This document shows positions 29,621-37,888 of a DNA stretch of 64,000 nucleotides, piece after piece. The DNA lies in assembly GCA_964195995.1 (NCBI GenBank), contig CAXMQS010000095.1:46374-110373 (forward strand), in the 5' to 3' direction. The position numbers and the translations under genes are program-made. The notes under the pieces were generated by a model, which was not told the DNA's origin, searched no databases, and saw nothing but the letters and a program-made list of their open reading frames with translations. Source of the stretch: CAXMQS01 sp964195995 (lineage in GTDB: Bacteria; Actinomycetota; Acidimicrobiia; Spongiisociales; JAOTWH01). The stretch's first letter is position 1. The number at the start of each line of letters is the position of its first letter.

Positions 29621-29640
29621 GCGAGGCCTTCAGGCCTCGC
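29621..29640. terminator. Hairpin at end of carboxylase alpha gene
   Basis: A 20-bp near-palindrome, gcgaggcct (29621-29629) and aggcctcgc (29632-29640), lies 1 bp beyond the stop of the convergent carboxylase alpha gene. It may end leftward transcription. Confidence 0.5.
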
Positions 29641-29641
29641 A

Positions 29642-31390
29642 CTACCTGACTACAGCCACTACCTGGCCGGCGGCGACGGTGTCTCCCGGCTGGACGCGTA
29701 GATCCACGATCTCGCCGTCGACTTGCGACTTGAGGTCGTTCTCCATCTTCATGGCCTCGAGGACGCAGATGGAGTCACCTGCAGCGACGGCGTCGCCTGC
29801 CTTCTTGGAGACCTTGACGATCGTCCCTTGCATGGGCGCGGTGATCACACCGGGGTCGCCACTGGCCGCAGCTGCGAGGCGATCGAGACGCGGTGGGCGG
29901 CGACGGGGCGCCTCTCGCCGGTCGGAACGAGCCGTCATCTCGGGCGCCCACACCCGAACCTGATAGTGGCGGCCACCTATCTCAACCGTCAGGCTGCGCT
30001 CCGATAGTTCCTCGTCCTCGGGAACCGCTGGGGCCGTCGGCATCGCGATGTCGGAGAAGTCGAGCTCGTCTTCGACGGTCCTGGTGTGATGCTCGGAGTT
30101 GACGAAAGCCGGGTGTTCGATGATGCGCAGGTGGGCGGGGATGGTCGTTGCGACCCCCGAGATGCGGAACTCGCTGAGAGCCCTCTTGCCCCTTGCCAGC
30201 GCCTCGGTGCGGTCTCGCCCCCACACGATGAGCTTGGCCATCAGGTTGTCGTAGTACTGGCTCACGGTCGCTCCCGGGCCCACCCAGCTATCCACTCGCA
30301 CCCCGAAGCCGTCCGGAGCCTGGTAGTCGACGATGGTGCCGGGATCCGGGAGGAAGCCCGTCGCCGGGTTCTCCGCGTTGATCCGGAATTCGATGGCGTG
30401 CCCGAAGGCTGTCGGGGTATCGGTGGTTTCCAGGGGCTCGCCGGCCGCAACGCGGAATTGCTGATGCACCAGGTCGATACCCGTTGTCATCTCGGTAACC
30501 GGGTGTTCGACCTGGAGGCGAGTGTTCATCTCGAGGAAGTAGAAGGCGTCGTCGGCGAAGAGGAACTCGACGGTGCCTGCTCCAACGTACCCAGCTTGGC
30601 GCCCCATCGACACGGCGGCTTTGCCGAAAGCCGATCGGGTCTTGCGGTTGAAGACGCTGGCCGGGGCTTCTTCGATCAACTTCTGGTTGCGACGTTGAAT
30701 CGAGCAATCGCGCTCACCGAGGAACACGCCTGAGCCGTGAGTATCGAAGAGCACCTGGGCTTCGACGTGGCGGGCTTTCTCCAGGTACTTCTCGACGTAC
30801 ACCTCTGGGTTGGAAAAGTAGGCGTCGGCCTCCCTGGCGGCACTCTCCAGAGCCGCAGGTATTTCGTCGACGGTGCGTACCAGCCGCATGCCGCGACCTC
30901 CTCCGCCGTGCGCCGCCTTGATGGTCAGCGGATACCCGTGTTCCTCTCCGAACGCGGCCACGACGGACGCCTCGGTCACTGGTTCCGCGGTGCCCGGAAC
31001 GGTCGGCACGCCGGCGGCTTCTGCGGCATGCCGCGAACTGATCTTGTCACCCATCATGGTGATCGCATCCGGAGGTGCCCCAACCCAGATGAGCCCCGCT
31101 TCGATGACCGCGGTCGCGAACTCGGCGTTCTCGGCGAGGAATCCATAGCCGGGATGGACGGCCTCGACGCGGGCCTCGGCGGCCACCTCGAGGAGGCGCT
31201 CGATGTTCAGGTAGGACTCAGCAGCGGGCGCCGGCCCGATGTTCCAGGACTCGTCCGCCATCGCTACGTGCATGGCGGCCCTATCGATCTCCGAGTACAC
31301 GCCGACAGTGCGTATGTCAAGCTCCCTGGCGCCGCGGATGATCCTTACCGCGATCTCACCCCGGTTGGCTATGAGCACTGAGCCGATCAC
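29642..31390 (-). CDS. Acyl-CoA carboxylase alpha subunit (biotin carboxylase + biotin carrier)
   Basis: A 582-residue alpha chain. The N-terminal biotin carboxylase begins SVLIANRGEIAVRIIRGARE, with the ATP-grasp loop HGGGGRGMR and EMNTRLQVEHPVTEM; the C-terminal biotinyl domain has EAMKMEN, with biotin on K548. It carboxylates biotin with bicarbonate and ATP. The beta gene overlaps it by 4 bp upstream, and a biotin ligase gene is divergent. Together with the mutase it points to propionyl-CoA, though actinobacterial enzymes often take acetyl-CoA as well. Confidence 0.94.
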   Translation of the reverse strand: MIGSVLIANRGEIAVRIIRGARELDIRTVGVYSEIDRAAMHVAMADESWNIGPAPAAESYLNIERLLEVAAEARVEAVHPGYGFLAENAEFATAVIEAGLIWVGAPPDAITMMGDKISSRHAAEAAGVPTVPGTAEPVTEASVVAAFGEEHGYPLTIKAAHGGGGRGMRLVRTVDEIPAALESAAREADAYFSNPEVYVEKYLEKARHVEAQVLFDTHGSGVFLGERDCSIQRRNQKLIEEAPASVFNRKTRSAFGKAAVSMGRQAGYVGAGTVEFLFADDAFYFLEMNTRLQVEHPVTEMTTGIDLVHQQFRVAAGEPLETTDTPTAFGHAIEFRINAENPATGFLPDPGTIVDYQAPDGFGVRVDSWVGPGATVSQYYDNLMAKLIVWGRDRTEALARGKRALSEFRISGVATTIPAHLRIIEHPAFVNSEHHTRTVEDELDFSDIAMPTAPAVPEDEELSERSLTVEIGGRHYQVRVWAPEMTARSDRREAPRRRPPRLDRLAAAASGDPGVITAPMQGTIVKVSKKAGDAVAAGDSICVLEAMKMENDLKSQVDGEIVDLRVQPGDTVAAGQVVAVVR

Positions 31391-32937
31391 AGCGGGATAT
31401 TGCCATGCTTGCGCGGTGGCATCGTCTGTCGCTTCGTGCGCAACATCTCGAGAGCCCTGATGATCCGGGGCCGTGTTTCCCGCGGCTCGATGATCTCGTC
31501 GACGAGGCCGCGTTCGGCGGCGACGAACGGGTTGTTGAAGCGCTCCTCATACTCGGCAATGAGATCTGCTCGCCTGGCGTCGGCATCGTCTGCGGCCGCC
31601 AGCTCTCGTTTGTGAATGATGTTGACTGCGCCGCTCGCTCCCATAACCGCGATCTCGGCGCTCGGCCAGGCGAGAACGATGTCCGCACCGACGCTTCGCG
31701 AGTTCATCACGACGTAGGCGCCGCCGTACGCCTTGCGGGTGATGACGGTGATCTTGGGAACGGTGGCCTCGCAGTAGGCGTACATGAGCTTGGCGCCGTG
31801 CCGGATGATCCCGTTGTGCTCTTGATCGACGCCGGGGAGGAATCCGGGGACATCGACGAAACTGACGAGCGGGATGTTGAAGGCGTCGCAGAAACGCACG
31901 AAGCGGGCAGCCTTGACTGAGGCGTCGATGTCAAGGGTTCCGGCGAGCGATTCTGGTTGATTGCCAACAATGCCGACGGCATACCCGTCGAGCCTCGCAA
32001 AGCCCACGACGATGTTGGTGGCGTACTGCTCATGGACTTGATACAGCTCGCCGTCGTCGACGATGTGCTCGATCAGCTCGATCATGTTGTACGGCTGGTT
32101 GGGCGAGTCGGGAATGATGGTGGTGAGGTCCTCGTCCATGCGATCCGATCGATCCGACGGGGTGAAGTACGGCGGCAGCTCCTTGTTGTTCAGCGGCAGG
32201 AACGACAACAGGAATCGCACCTCTTCGAGAGCCGCCCGCTCGTCGCCTGCTACGAAGTGTGTCACACCCGACTTGGTGCTGTGGGAGTGGGCGCCGCCAA
32301 GCTCCTCGAAAGTGACCTCCTCGCCTGTCACTGTCTTGATGACGTCTGGGCCCGTTATGAAGAGATGACTGCTTCCTTCGACCTGGTAAACGAAGTCGGT
32401 GATGGCGGGGGAGTAGACGGCACCGCCGGCGCATGGACCCATGATCACCGAGATCTGGGGGATGACACCCGAGGCGCGAACGTTGCGACGGAAGATCTGC
32501 CCGTAGCCGTCGAGAGAGACGACGCCTTCCTGGATCCGGGCGCCACCTGAGTCCTTGAGGGCGACGAGGGGGGCGCCGGTTTCGGTCGCCATATCCATGA
32601 TCTTGGTGATCTTCTCGGCGACGACTTCGCCGAGGCTGCCTCCGAAGACTGTGAAGTCCTCGGCGAAGACAAAGACGACGCGGCCATCGACGGTGCCCCA
32701 TCCTGTAACGACGGCATCGCCTGCGGGGCGGTTGTTCTCGCTGCCAAAGGCAGTCGCCCGGTGGCGAACGAACATGTCGACTTCCTGAAAGGACCCCTTA
32801 TCGAGCAAGAGTTCGACGCGCTCCCTCGCAGTGAGCTTGCCCTGTTCGTGCTGGCGGTCGACGGCGCGCTGGCTTCCGGCGTGTTCGGCCTCTTCGCGGA
32901 GCTTGCGCAACCGCTCGATACGTTCTTCAGTACTCAC
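31387..32937 (-). CDS. Acyl-CoA carboxylase beta subunit (carboxyltransferase), propionyl-CoA type
   Basis: A 516-residue carboxyltransferase. It has RERVELLLDKGSFQEVD near the N-terminus, the acyl-CoA site phrase KDSGGARIQEGV, GPCAGGAVYSPAITDF and later VDVPGFLPGVDQEHNG with KAYGGAYVVMNS, all typical of PccB/AccD5 proteins. It moves carboxyl from biotin to propionyl- or acetyl-CoA. It starts at ATG 32937, divergent from birA (50 bp), and overlaps the alpha gene by ATGA. Confidence 0.95.
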   Translation of the reverse strand: MSTEERIERLRKLREEAEHAGSQRAVDRQHEQGKLTARERVELLLDKGSFQEVDMFVRHRATAFGSENNRPAGDAVVTGWGTVDGRVVFVFAEDFTVFGGSLGEVVAEKITKIMDMATETGAPLVALKDSGGARIQEGVVSLDGYGQIFRRNVRASGVIPQISVIMGPCAGGAVYSPAITDFVYQVEGSSHLFITGPDVIKTVTGEEVTFEELGGAHSHSTKSGVTHFVAGDERAALEEVRFLLSFLPLNNKELPPYFTPSDRSDRMDEDLTTIIPDSPNQPYNMIELIEHIVDDGELYQVHEQYATNIVVGFARLDGYAVGIVGNQPESLAGTLDIDASVKAARFVRFCDAFNIPLVSFVDVPGFLPGVDQEHNGIIRHGAKLMYAYCEATVPKITVITRKAYGGAYVVMNSRSVGADIVLAWPSAEIAVMGASGAVNIIHKRELAAADDADARRADLIAEYEERFNNPFVAAERGLVDEIIEPRETRPRIIRALEMLRTKRQTMPPRKHGNIPL

Positions 32938-32987
32938 GACCGCTCCCGGTAGGCTTGCCGTGTTCCTTTGACCTCTTTGGACCGACG

Positions 32988-33680
32988 ATGGCTACACCTT
33001 ACGCGACCGTCCATCTCCCCTCCACTCCCTCCACGCAAGACGAGGCTCGGGCTCGCTTCGAGGGTGTGCCACTGCTCCTCACCACCGATCGGCAGAGCGC
33101 CGGGCGGGGGCGCCGCGGGCGTAGCTGGCTGGAGGCGACTCGACCCCTCGCTATGTCCTTGGCTTTCGAACTGCCATGGCCGCCTCCAACCTGGCCTCGG
33201 TTGACCCTCGTCGCCGGCCTTGCCGCAGCTACGGCCCTCGACGAGAAGGCGTCCCTCGACTGGCCGAATGATCTCGTCGTTGGGCCCAACAAGGTTGGGG
33301 GGCTGCTGGCCGAGGTGTCCGACGGTGTCGTTGTTGTCGGACTGGGCGTCAACCTGTGGTGGCCGGAGTCGCCACAAGGCATGGCCGGATTATTCGCCGC
33401 GGACCCGGGTGAAGGGTCGGCGGCCGAGGTGGCTGCCAGCTTCGCCTCGGATCTTCTCTCTCGCGTCGGCGATGGTCCGGAGCATTGGGGCCGGGAGGAT
33501 TACAGGGACCGCTGCGTGACGCTCGGAGGACCCGTCGCGTGGGAAGGGGGCGCCGGCGTCGCCGTCGATGTCGGCGCAGACGGCTCTCTCGTCGTCGAGA
33601 CCGATCAAGGAACAATCGAGCTGCACAGCAGCGAGGTGGCACGTATCACGCGGGGTACTGTGCCGCCGATGTCCCAATGA
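32988..33680 (+). CDS. birA: Biotin-[acyl-CoA-carboxylase] ligase
   Basis: A 230-residue ligase that activates biotin with ATP and attaches it to the carboxylase carrier lysine. It has STPSTQDEARARF, the biotinyl-AMP loop GRGRRGRSW, SLDWPNDLVV and the lysine motif NKVGGLLAE, then GLGVNLWW. There is no N-terminal DNA-binding domain, so it is a pure ligase and not a repressor. ATG 32988 is preferred over an upstream in-frame ATG because the family begins here. It is divergent from the carboxylase beta gene it serves and overlaps the next gene by ATGA. Confidence 0.93.
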   Translation: MATPYATVHLPSTPSTQDEARARFEGVPLLLTTDRQSAGRGRRGRSWLEATRPLAMSLAFELPWPPPTWPRLTLVAGLAAATALDEKASLDWPNDLVVGPNKVGGLLAEVSDGVVVVGLGVNLWWPESPQGMAGLFAADPGEGSAAEVAASFASDLLSRVGDGPEHWGREDYRDRCVTLGGPVAWEGGAGVAVDVGADGSLVVETDQGTIELHSSEVARITRGTVPPMSQ

Positions 33681-34288
33681 GCGTGCTTCCAGGCGAGGGA
33701 TCCCACCTCATCTTGTATGGCCCTGCGGCAGTCTCGGCCCGCACGAGGACCCACCAGGCATACCTGGCCCGACCCGACATGGCCGGAGCCTTTCCCGTCG
33801 CGGTCTTGCTTGGTCCCGTTACGGCCGGCGTCAAGGAGTTGTGTCGGCAGCTGGCCCGTCGCGGCTTCGCCGCCATAGCGTTCCAGGGCGGCGAGAGCAC
33901 AGGCGATGTTTCCGATGTGATGGGCTGGATCAGTGCGCCGGGGACGCCATGGGCCAACCCCGATCGCGTCGCCGTCATCATCGCTGGGCAAACCGAGGTG
34001 GACGCCGGCGCGTTCGGACGAGCTGTGGCCTTCGTCCTTCTCGACGCACCTTTGGAGATCGAACCCGCGGGCCGTCCTGTGCTTGGCCTGTACGGAGCCG
34101 AGGGGGCGCCGGCAGCCATCGCCCGCGGTGCTCACAGCGATGTGCCTGCCTCGGAGTGGGCGTTCTATGCGGGCGCCGCGGAGGGCTTCTGGAACCTAGC
34201 CTCGGACGACTACCAGCCGGGACCAGCGGCCGACGCTCTCGACCGGATAGTGGCGTTTCTCGGCGCCTCGCTCGGAGCGGCGGCGTGA
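33677..34288 (+). CDS. Dienelactone-hydrolase-like protein, possibly catalytically inactive
   Basis: A 203-residue protein whose pattern (AVLLGPVTAGVKELCRQLARRGFAAIAF, then PVLGLYGAEGAP and a C-terminal YAGAAEGFWN...ADALDRIVAFL) follows the dienelactone hydrolase fold. The position where active members have GHGF reads AEGF, and I see no G-x-C/S-x-G nucleophile elbow; the corresponding stretch is VAVIIAGQTEVD. So the fold is likely kept while the catalytic triad is lost. It is coupled to birA and to the GDP-mannose pyrophosphorylase gene (GTGA). The role is unknown. Confidence 0.6.
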   Translation: MSVLPGEGSHLILYGPAAVSARTRTHQAYLARPDMAGAFPVAVLLGPVTAGVKELCRQLARRGFAAIAFQGGESTGDVSDVMGWISAPGTPWANPDRVAVIIAGQTEVDAGAFGRAVAFVLLDAPLEIEPAGRPVLGLYGAEGAPAAIARGAHSDVPASEWAFYAGAAEGFWNLASDDYQPGPAADALDRIVAFLGASLGAAA

Positions 34289-35331
34289 CGATTCGCCAGG
34301 CGGTTCTCCTCGTCGGGGGTCGAGGCACCCGTCTGTGGCCGCTCACTGCTGCGGTTCCCAAGGGGTTGTTGCCTCTCGCAGGAATCCCCTTCCTCGAGTT
34401 TCAGCTGGGGCGGCTGGCCGAAGTTGGTGTGGAGGAGGTGTGGCTGGCCGTCGGCACCGACCACCGGGATGCCTGGGAGCGCTACGCGGCTCAGCGGGAG
34501 GAATCGCCGACGCTCTCGATATCCGTTGAGCACGAACCGCTCGATACTGCCGGCCCCGTCACCCAGCTCCTCGATCGACTTGATGACACGTTTCTGGTGC
34601 TCAACGGAGACGTCATCTTCGATGCCGCCCTCTCACCGTTCGTGGAGGAGGCTCCAGATGCCGGAATCGTGTTGGCCCTGGCCCGGGTCGACGACACGAG
34701 TGCTTACGGCGTGGTAGTCACTGATTCCGCCGGGATGGTCGAGCGCTTCGTGGAGAAGCCACCGCGAGAAGAGGCTCCGGCCGACACAGTGAACGCTGGT
34801 GTCTACATCGCCAACCGTCGAGCGTTCGAAGGCTTCGATGCGGGACGGCTCTCGTTCGAACGAAGCGTCTTTCCCGCTCTGGTCGAAAGGGGGGACCTGG
34901 GGGGCGTCGTCGTCACCGGATCGTGGCTTGACATCGGTACGCCGGACCTGTGGCTCGAGTCACACGCTGCCATCCTTGGCGGCCAAACCAGCTTCGAAGG
35001 CGCCCGCGGCCACGCGGCGGCGGAGTCGGCGCAGATCCACGGAGAGCGTCACGGTGACTGGTCGTGGGTCGGCGCCGGAGCGACGATCTCCGAAGGCGCG
35101 ACCATCTCCGAGGCGATCATTCTCGACGGTGCTGTCGTGCGCCAAGGCGCCACCGTGAGACGAGCGATAGTCGGTTGGGAAAGCGTGATCGGCGTCGGAG
35201 CCGAGGTATCCGATCTGTCGCTTGTTGGCGAGAGATGTGACATCGGTGCCGGATGTGAGCTCACAGGTATCAGGGTGGCGCCCGAGACCCATCTCGAGCC
35301 CGGTGCGATAACGGTGTCGCCACCCTCATGA
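34285..35331 (+). CDS. Nucleotidyltransferase, GDP-mannose pyrophosphorylase-like
   Basis: A 348-residue sugar-1-phosphate nucleotidyltransferase. The nucleotide loop is VGGRGTRLWPLTAAVPKGLLP, followed by LNGDVIFD, FVEKPP and SWLDIGTPDLW; the C-terminal third is a left-handed hexapeptide-repeat helix (GAGATISEGATISEAIILDG). The organisation matches ManC/ManB-type mannose-1-phosphate guanylyltransferases of actinobacteria, and an F420 locus next door recalls Rv3264c. GTG 34285 overlaps the upstream stop, and its stop overlaps the epimerase start. Glucose-1-phosphate as substrate is not excluded. Confidence 0.88.
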   Translation: MTIRQAVLLVGGRGTRLWPLTAAVPKGLLPLAGIPFLEFQLGRLAEVGVEEVWLAVGTDHRDAWERYAAQREESPTLSISVEHEPLDTAGPVTQLLDRLDDTFLVLNGDVIFDAALSPFVEEAPDAGIVLALARVDDTSAYGVVVTDSAGMVERFVEKPPREEAPADTVNAGVYIANRRAFEGFDAGRLSFERSVFPALVERGDLGGVVVTGSWLDIGTPDLWLESHAAILGGQTSFEGARGHAAAESAQIHGERHGDWSWVGAGATISEGATISEAIILDGAVVRQGATVRRAIVGWESVIGVGAEVSDLSLVGERCDIGAGCELTGIRVAPETHLEPGAITVSPPS

Positions 35332-36266
35332 TCGGTCGAGCTGTCGTCACGGGTGGCGCCGGCTTCGTTGGATCCCACCTGGTCGATCGGCTCGTCGATG
35401 AGGGCATCGAAACCCTGGTGGTCGACGATCTCTCGACCGGGCGACTCGACAATCTGGCGCAGGCGAGGCGCAGCCAGCGCATGGCCTTTCACCAGATCGA
35501 CATCCGTGATCGAAACCTGATCGAGGTCGTCGCTCATTATCGGCCGGAGATCGTCTTTCACCTCGCCGCCCAGGCGAGTGTTGCCCTGTCGGTCGAGGAC
35601 CCTGCCGAGGACGCTGCCGTCAACATCGTCGGAACTGTGAACGTGTTATCTGCTGCTCTTGGTGCCGGAGCCCGCAAGATCGTGAACATCACAACAGGAG
35701 GAGCCCTCTACGGTGCGAAGGCCTCGATACCAACCTCTGAGAGGGCGAAGCAGGCTCCGGAGTCTCCTTACGGCATCTCGAAGAAGGCAACGCTCGATTA
35801 CCTGAAGCACTTCAAGAAGGAGTATGGACTTGACTTCGTCAGCGTGGCGCCGGCGAACATCTATGGGCCCCGCCAGGACCCGCACGGCGAGGCCGGCGTT
35901 GTGGCCATCTTCACTCAGGCATTGCTCGATGGCAATACGCCGGTCATTTACGGAGATGGTTCGATTACTCGCGACTATGTCTACGTCGAAGATGTGGTGG
36001 ACGCGCTAATGCGAGGGAGTGACACCGGCTCCGGGCGCCTGTTCAACATCGGTACCGGAATCGAGACCTCGGTCCTTGAGCTCTTCGGCGTCCTCGCCTC
36101 GCTCACCGGGTTCAAAGGCGAGCCAGAGTTTGGGTCCGCTCGGGCCGGCGACGTCCCCAGATCGTGCCTGGACGCCGCCAGTGCGGCCAAGCATCTCGGC
36201 TGGGAGCCTTTCACCGCACTCGAGGCCGGGCTGCGCCTGACTGTCGAGTGGTACAAGAACAGGTAG
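35328..36266 (+). CDS. NAD-dependent sugar epimerase/dehydratase (UDP-glucose 4-epimerase-like)
   Basis: A 312-residue extended short-chain dehydrogenase. The NAD loop is VTGGAGFVGSHLVDRL, the catalytic pair is YGISKKATLDYL (YxxxK), and NIYGPRQDP is family-typical. It interconverts or dehydrates a nucleotide sugar; the GalE-like opening suggests UDP-hexose, but neighbours involve mannose, so the substrate is open. It is coupled to the pyrophosphorylase (ATGA) and is the last gene of the birA run. Confidence 0.88.
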   Translation: MIGRAVVTGGAGFVGSHLVDRLVDEGIETLVVDDLSTGRLDNLAQARRSQRMAFHQIDIRDRNLIEVVAHYRPEIVFHLAAQASVALSVEDPAEDAAVNIVGTVNVLSAALGAGARKIVNITTGGALYGAKASIPTSERAKQAPESPYGISKKATLDYLKHFKKEYGLDFVSVAPANIYGPRQDPHGEAGVVAIFTQALLDGNTPVIYGDGSITRDYVYVEDVVDALMRGSDTGSGRLFNIGTGIETSVLELFGVLASLTGFKGEPEFGSARAGDVPRSCLDAASAAKHLGWEPFTALEAGLRLTVEWYKNR

Positions 36267-36316
36267 GCCGTGGGCTATGAGTTCTGAGCCACGATCTGGT
36301 CCCAGAGCCCAGAGCT

Positions 36317-36338
36317 GATGAGCTCGTTAGAGCTCATC
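36317..36338. terminator. Hairpin overlapping the fpg stop codon
   Basis: Perfect 9-bp arms gatgagctc (36317-36325) and gagctcatc (36330-36338) flank a 4-base loop, gtta, that contains the minus-strand TAA stop of the DNA glycosylase gene. Located between convergent genes, it could end transcription in either direction. Confidence 0.5.
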
Positions 36339-37208
36339 CAACGACTTCGGCCAGTCGTCCTTCAGTAGCCGCGACATCGCCCGGTCGGCCAAGACCTTGC
36401 CGTCGGTTTGGCAGCCGGCGCAGTAGTTGGTCTCGTTGGACGCATACCGAATCCGTTGCACGGGCGATCCGCAGTCGGGACAGGGCTCACCGAAGCGCCC
36501 GTGGACTGCCATCTCCGGCCTGAAGGCTGTCACGCCGGTCGGGAAGCCCCCCTCCGCTTCGCCAACGAGGCGGTCCGTCCACTCTGTCATGACGTCGATC
36601 ACCGCGTGTCGCAGCCGCTCTACCTCTTCGTCGTTGAGACGGTCGCTGCGGGAGAGAGGCGACAGCCGTGCCCGATGCAAGATCTCGTCTGAATACGCAC
36701 CGCCGATGCCGCTGAAGAGTCTGGGGTCGGTCAGGGATCGTTTCAGGGTGTGACGTTCGGAACGGAGGCGCTCGGCGAACTCTTCGGGGGAGGCGTCCGC
36801 AACCTCGATGCCTCCTCTGTTGTGGTCAGCCAGAGCGGCTTCGCCTCGGACGACGTGGAGCGACGCTCTTTTCTTGGTTCCGGCCTCGGTCAGGATCAGC
36901 GTTCCATCGGCGAAGTCAAAGGCGGCCTGTCCGATCTTGCCGGGGATCTTGGCGTTCGGTTCCTTCCACAGCAGACGGCCGGCCACCATCAGGTGAAGGA
37001 TCAGGAACAGCTCGTCGCAGAGCTCGAACACGATGCGCTTGCCCAGCCTTCGAATACCCTCGACCTTGCGGCCGGATGCCTCTTCGAGAGGCGGATCGAA
37101 TGTCTTGAGCAGGGAAATCGACGAGACGCGTACGCCGGTCAGTTCGCTACCGATGGTCTTGGGCCGCATCGCCGCCAGGTAGGCCTCTATGTCGGGGAGC
37201 TCCGGCAT
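36327..37208 (-). CDS. DNA glycosylase/AP lyase, Fpg/Nei family
   Basis: A 293-residue base-excision repair enzyme. The N-terminal MPELPD gives the catalytic Pro2 and Glu3 after Met removal; a helix-two-turn-helix carries DPRLFSGIGGAYSDEIL, and the C-terminal zinc finger is CPDCGSPV...CAGCQTDGK. It excises oxidised bases and nicks the backbone. ATG 37208 overlaps the cofE stop by one base. An in-frame start 420 bp upstream would lie in arginine-rich noise and is rejected. Confidence 0.94.
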   Translation of the reverse strand: MPELPDIEAYLAAMRPKTIGSELTGVRVSSISLLKTFDPPLEEASGRKVEGIRRLGKRIVFELCDELFLILHLMVAGRLLWKEPNAKIPGKIGQAAFDFADGTLILTEAGTKKRASLHVVRGEAALADHNRGGIEVADASPEEFAERLRSERHTLKRSLTDPRLFSGIGGAYSDEILHRARLSPLSRSDRLNDEEVERLRHAVIDVMTEWTDRLVGEAEGGFPTGVTAFRPEMAVHGRFGEPCPDCGSPVQRIRYASNETNYCAGCQTDGKVLADRAMSRLLKDDWPKSLDEL

Positions 37209-37888
37209 CAGCGAAACAGATCCTCGGATGGATCGCGAATGAGATCGCTCGCCCTTCCGTCGGCGCTCAGCTGCAACCCTCGAACCACCGCGACGGGGAT
37301 GGCCGTTGCCTTGCCCATGGCCAGGTCCGCAGCAGCTGCGATCTCGTCTGCGACGGCGATCTCCGTCACCTCCATCTCCCTGCCCATGGCGTCTGGTGTT
37401 CCCTTGAGGTCGAGGACGGAGGCGACACCCGAGATGCCGATGGCGACGTCGACAAGGCCGGTGCGCCATGCCCTGCCGAATGTGTCGGTGATGATCACAC
37501 CGAGTCGAGCACCACTCAGCCGTTCGAGCTTCTGGCGGATGACATGGGCGGACCGATCCGGGTCCTTGGGAAGGAGGACTGCCGTACCCGGAGCGGCGTT
37601 GGAGCGGTCGACCCCGGCGTTGGCGCAAACGAATCCATGGGGCGTCTCGGTGATGACAAGGTCGCCCCGGCGTCTGAGAACAGCAGCCGCCTCGTCGAGC
37701 ACGAGCTCTCGGTACCGGCGTTCGTCGATGATCTTGGCGACTGCGCCCTCGGCCTTTGACACGACCTTGTGGGTGACAACGACGATGTCATCGTCGGCCA
37801 GGTCGGAGCTCGCTTCGAAGATCAGCGTCGCTAGGTCATCGCCGGTCTCGACCTCGGGAATGCCAACCAATGGTCGGATCTCGATCAC
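37208..37888 (-). CDS. cofE: Coenzyme F420-0:L-glutamate ligase (CofE domain only)
   Basis: A 226-residue ligase that adds glutamates to F420-0. It has VVVVTHKVVSKAEGAVAKI, the GTP-binding NAGVDRSNA and VIITDTFGRAWRTG, and PDAMGRE, all typical of CofE. The mycobacterial homologue FbiB carries an additional C-terminal nitroreductase-like domain; here the gene ends after the ligase domain, so that second domain must be separate or absent. GTG 37888 overlaps the cofD stop. It is followed by the DNA glycosylase gene. Confidence 0.95.
   Translation of the reverse strand: MIEIRPLVGIPEVETGDDLATLIFEASSDLADDDIVVVTHKVVSKAEGAVAKIIDERRYRELVLDEAAAVLRRRGDLVITETPHGFVCANAGVDRSNAAPGTAVLLPKDPDRSAHVIRQKLERLSGARLGVIITDTFGRAWRTGLVDVAIGISGVASVLDLKGTPDAMGREMEVTEIAVADEIAAAADLAMGKATAIPVAVVRGLQLSADGRASDLIRDPSEDLFR

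Noticed and set aside
33485..33676. Upstream extension of the dienelactone-hydrolase-like protein
   Set aside because: It is an arginine-rich shadow of birA; the ATG overlapping the birA stop is the natural start.
36327..37628. A longer form of the DNA glycosylase with 140 extra N-terminal residues
   Set aside because: The extra part is arginine-rich antisense noise over cofE, and the enzyme needs Pro2-Glu3 right after the initiator Met at 37208.
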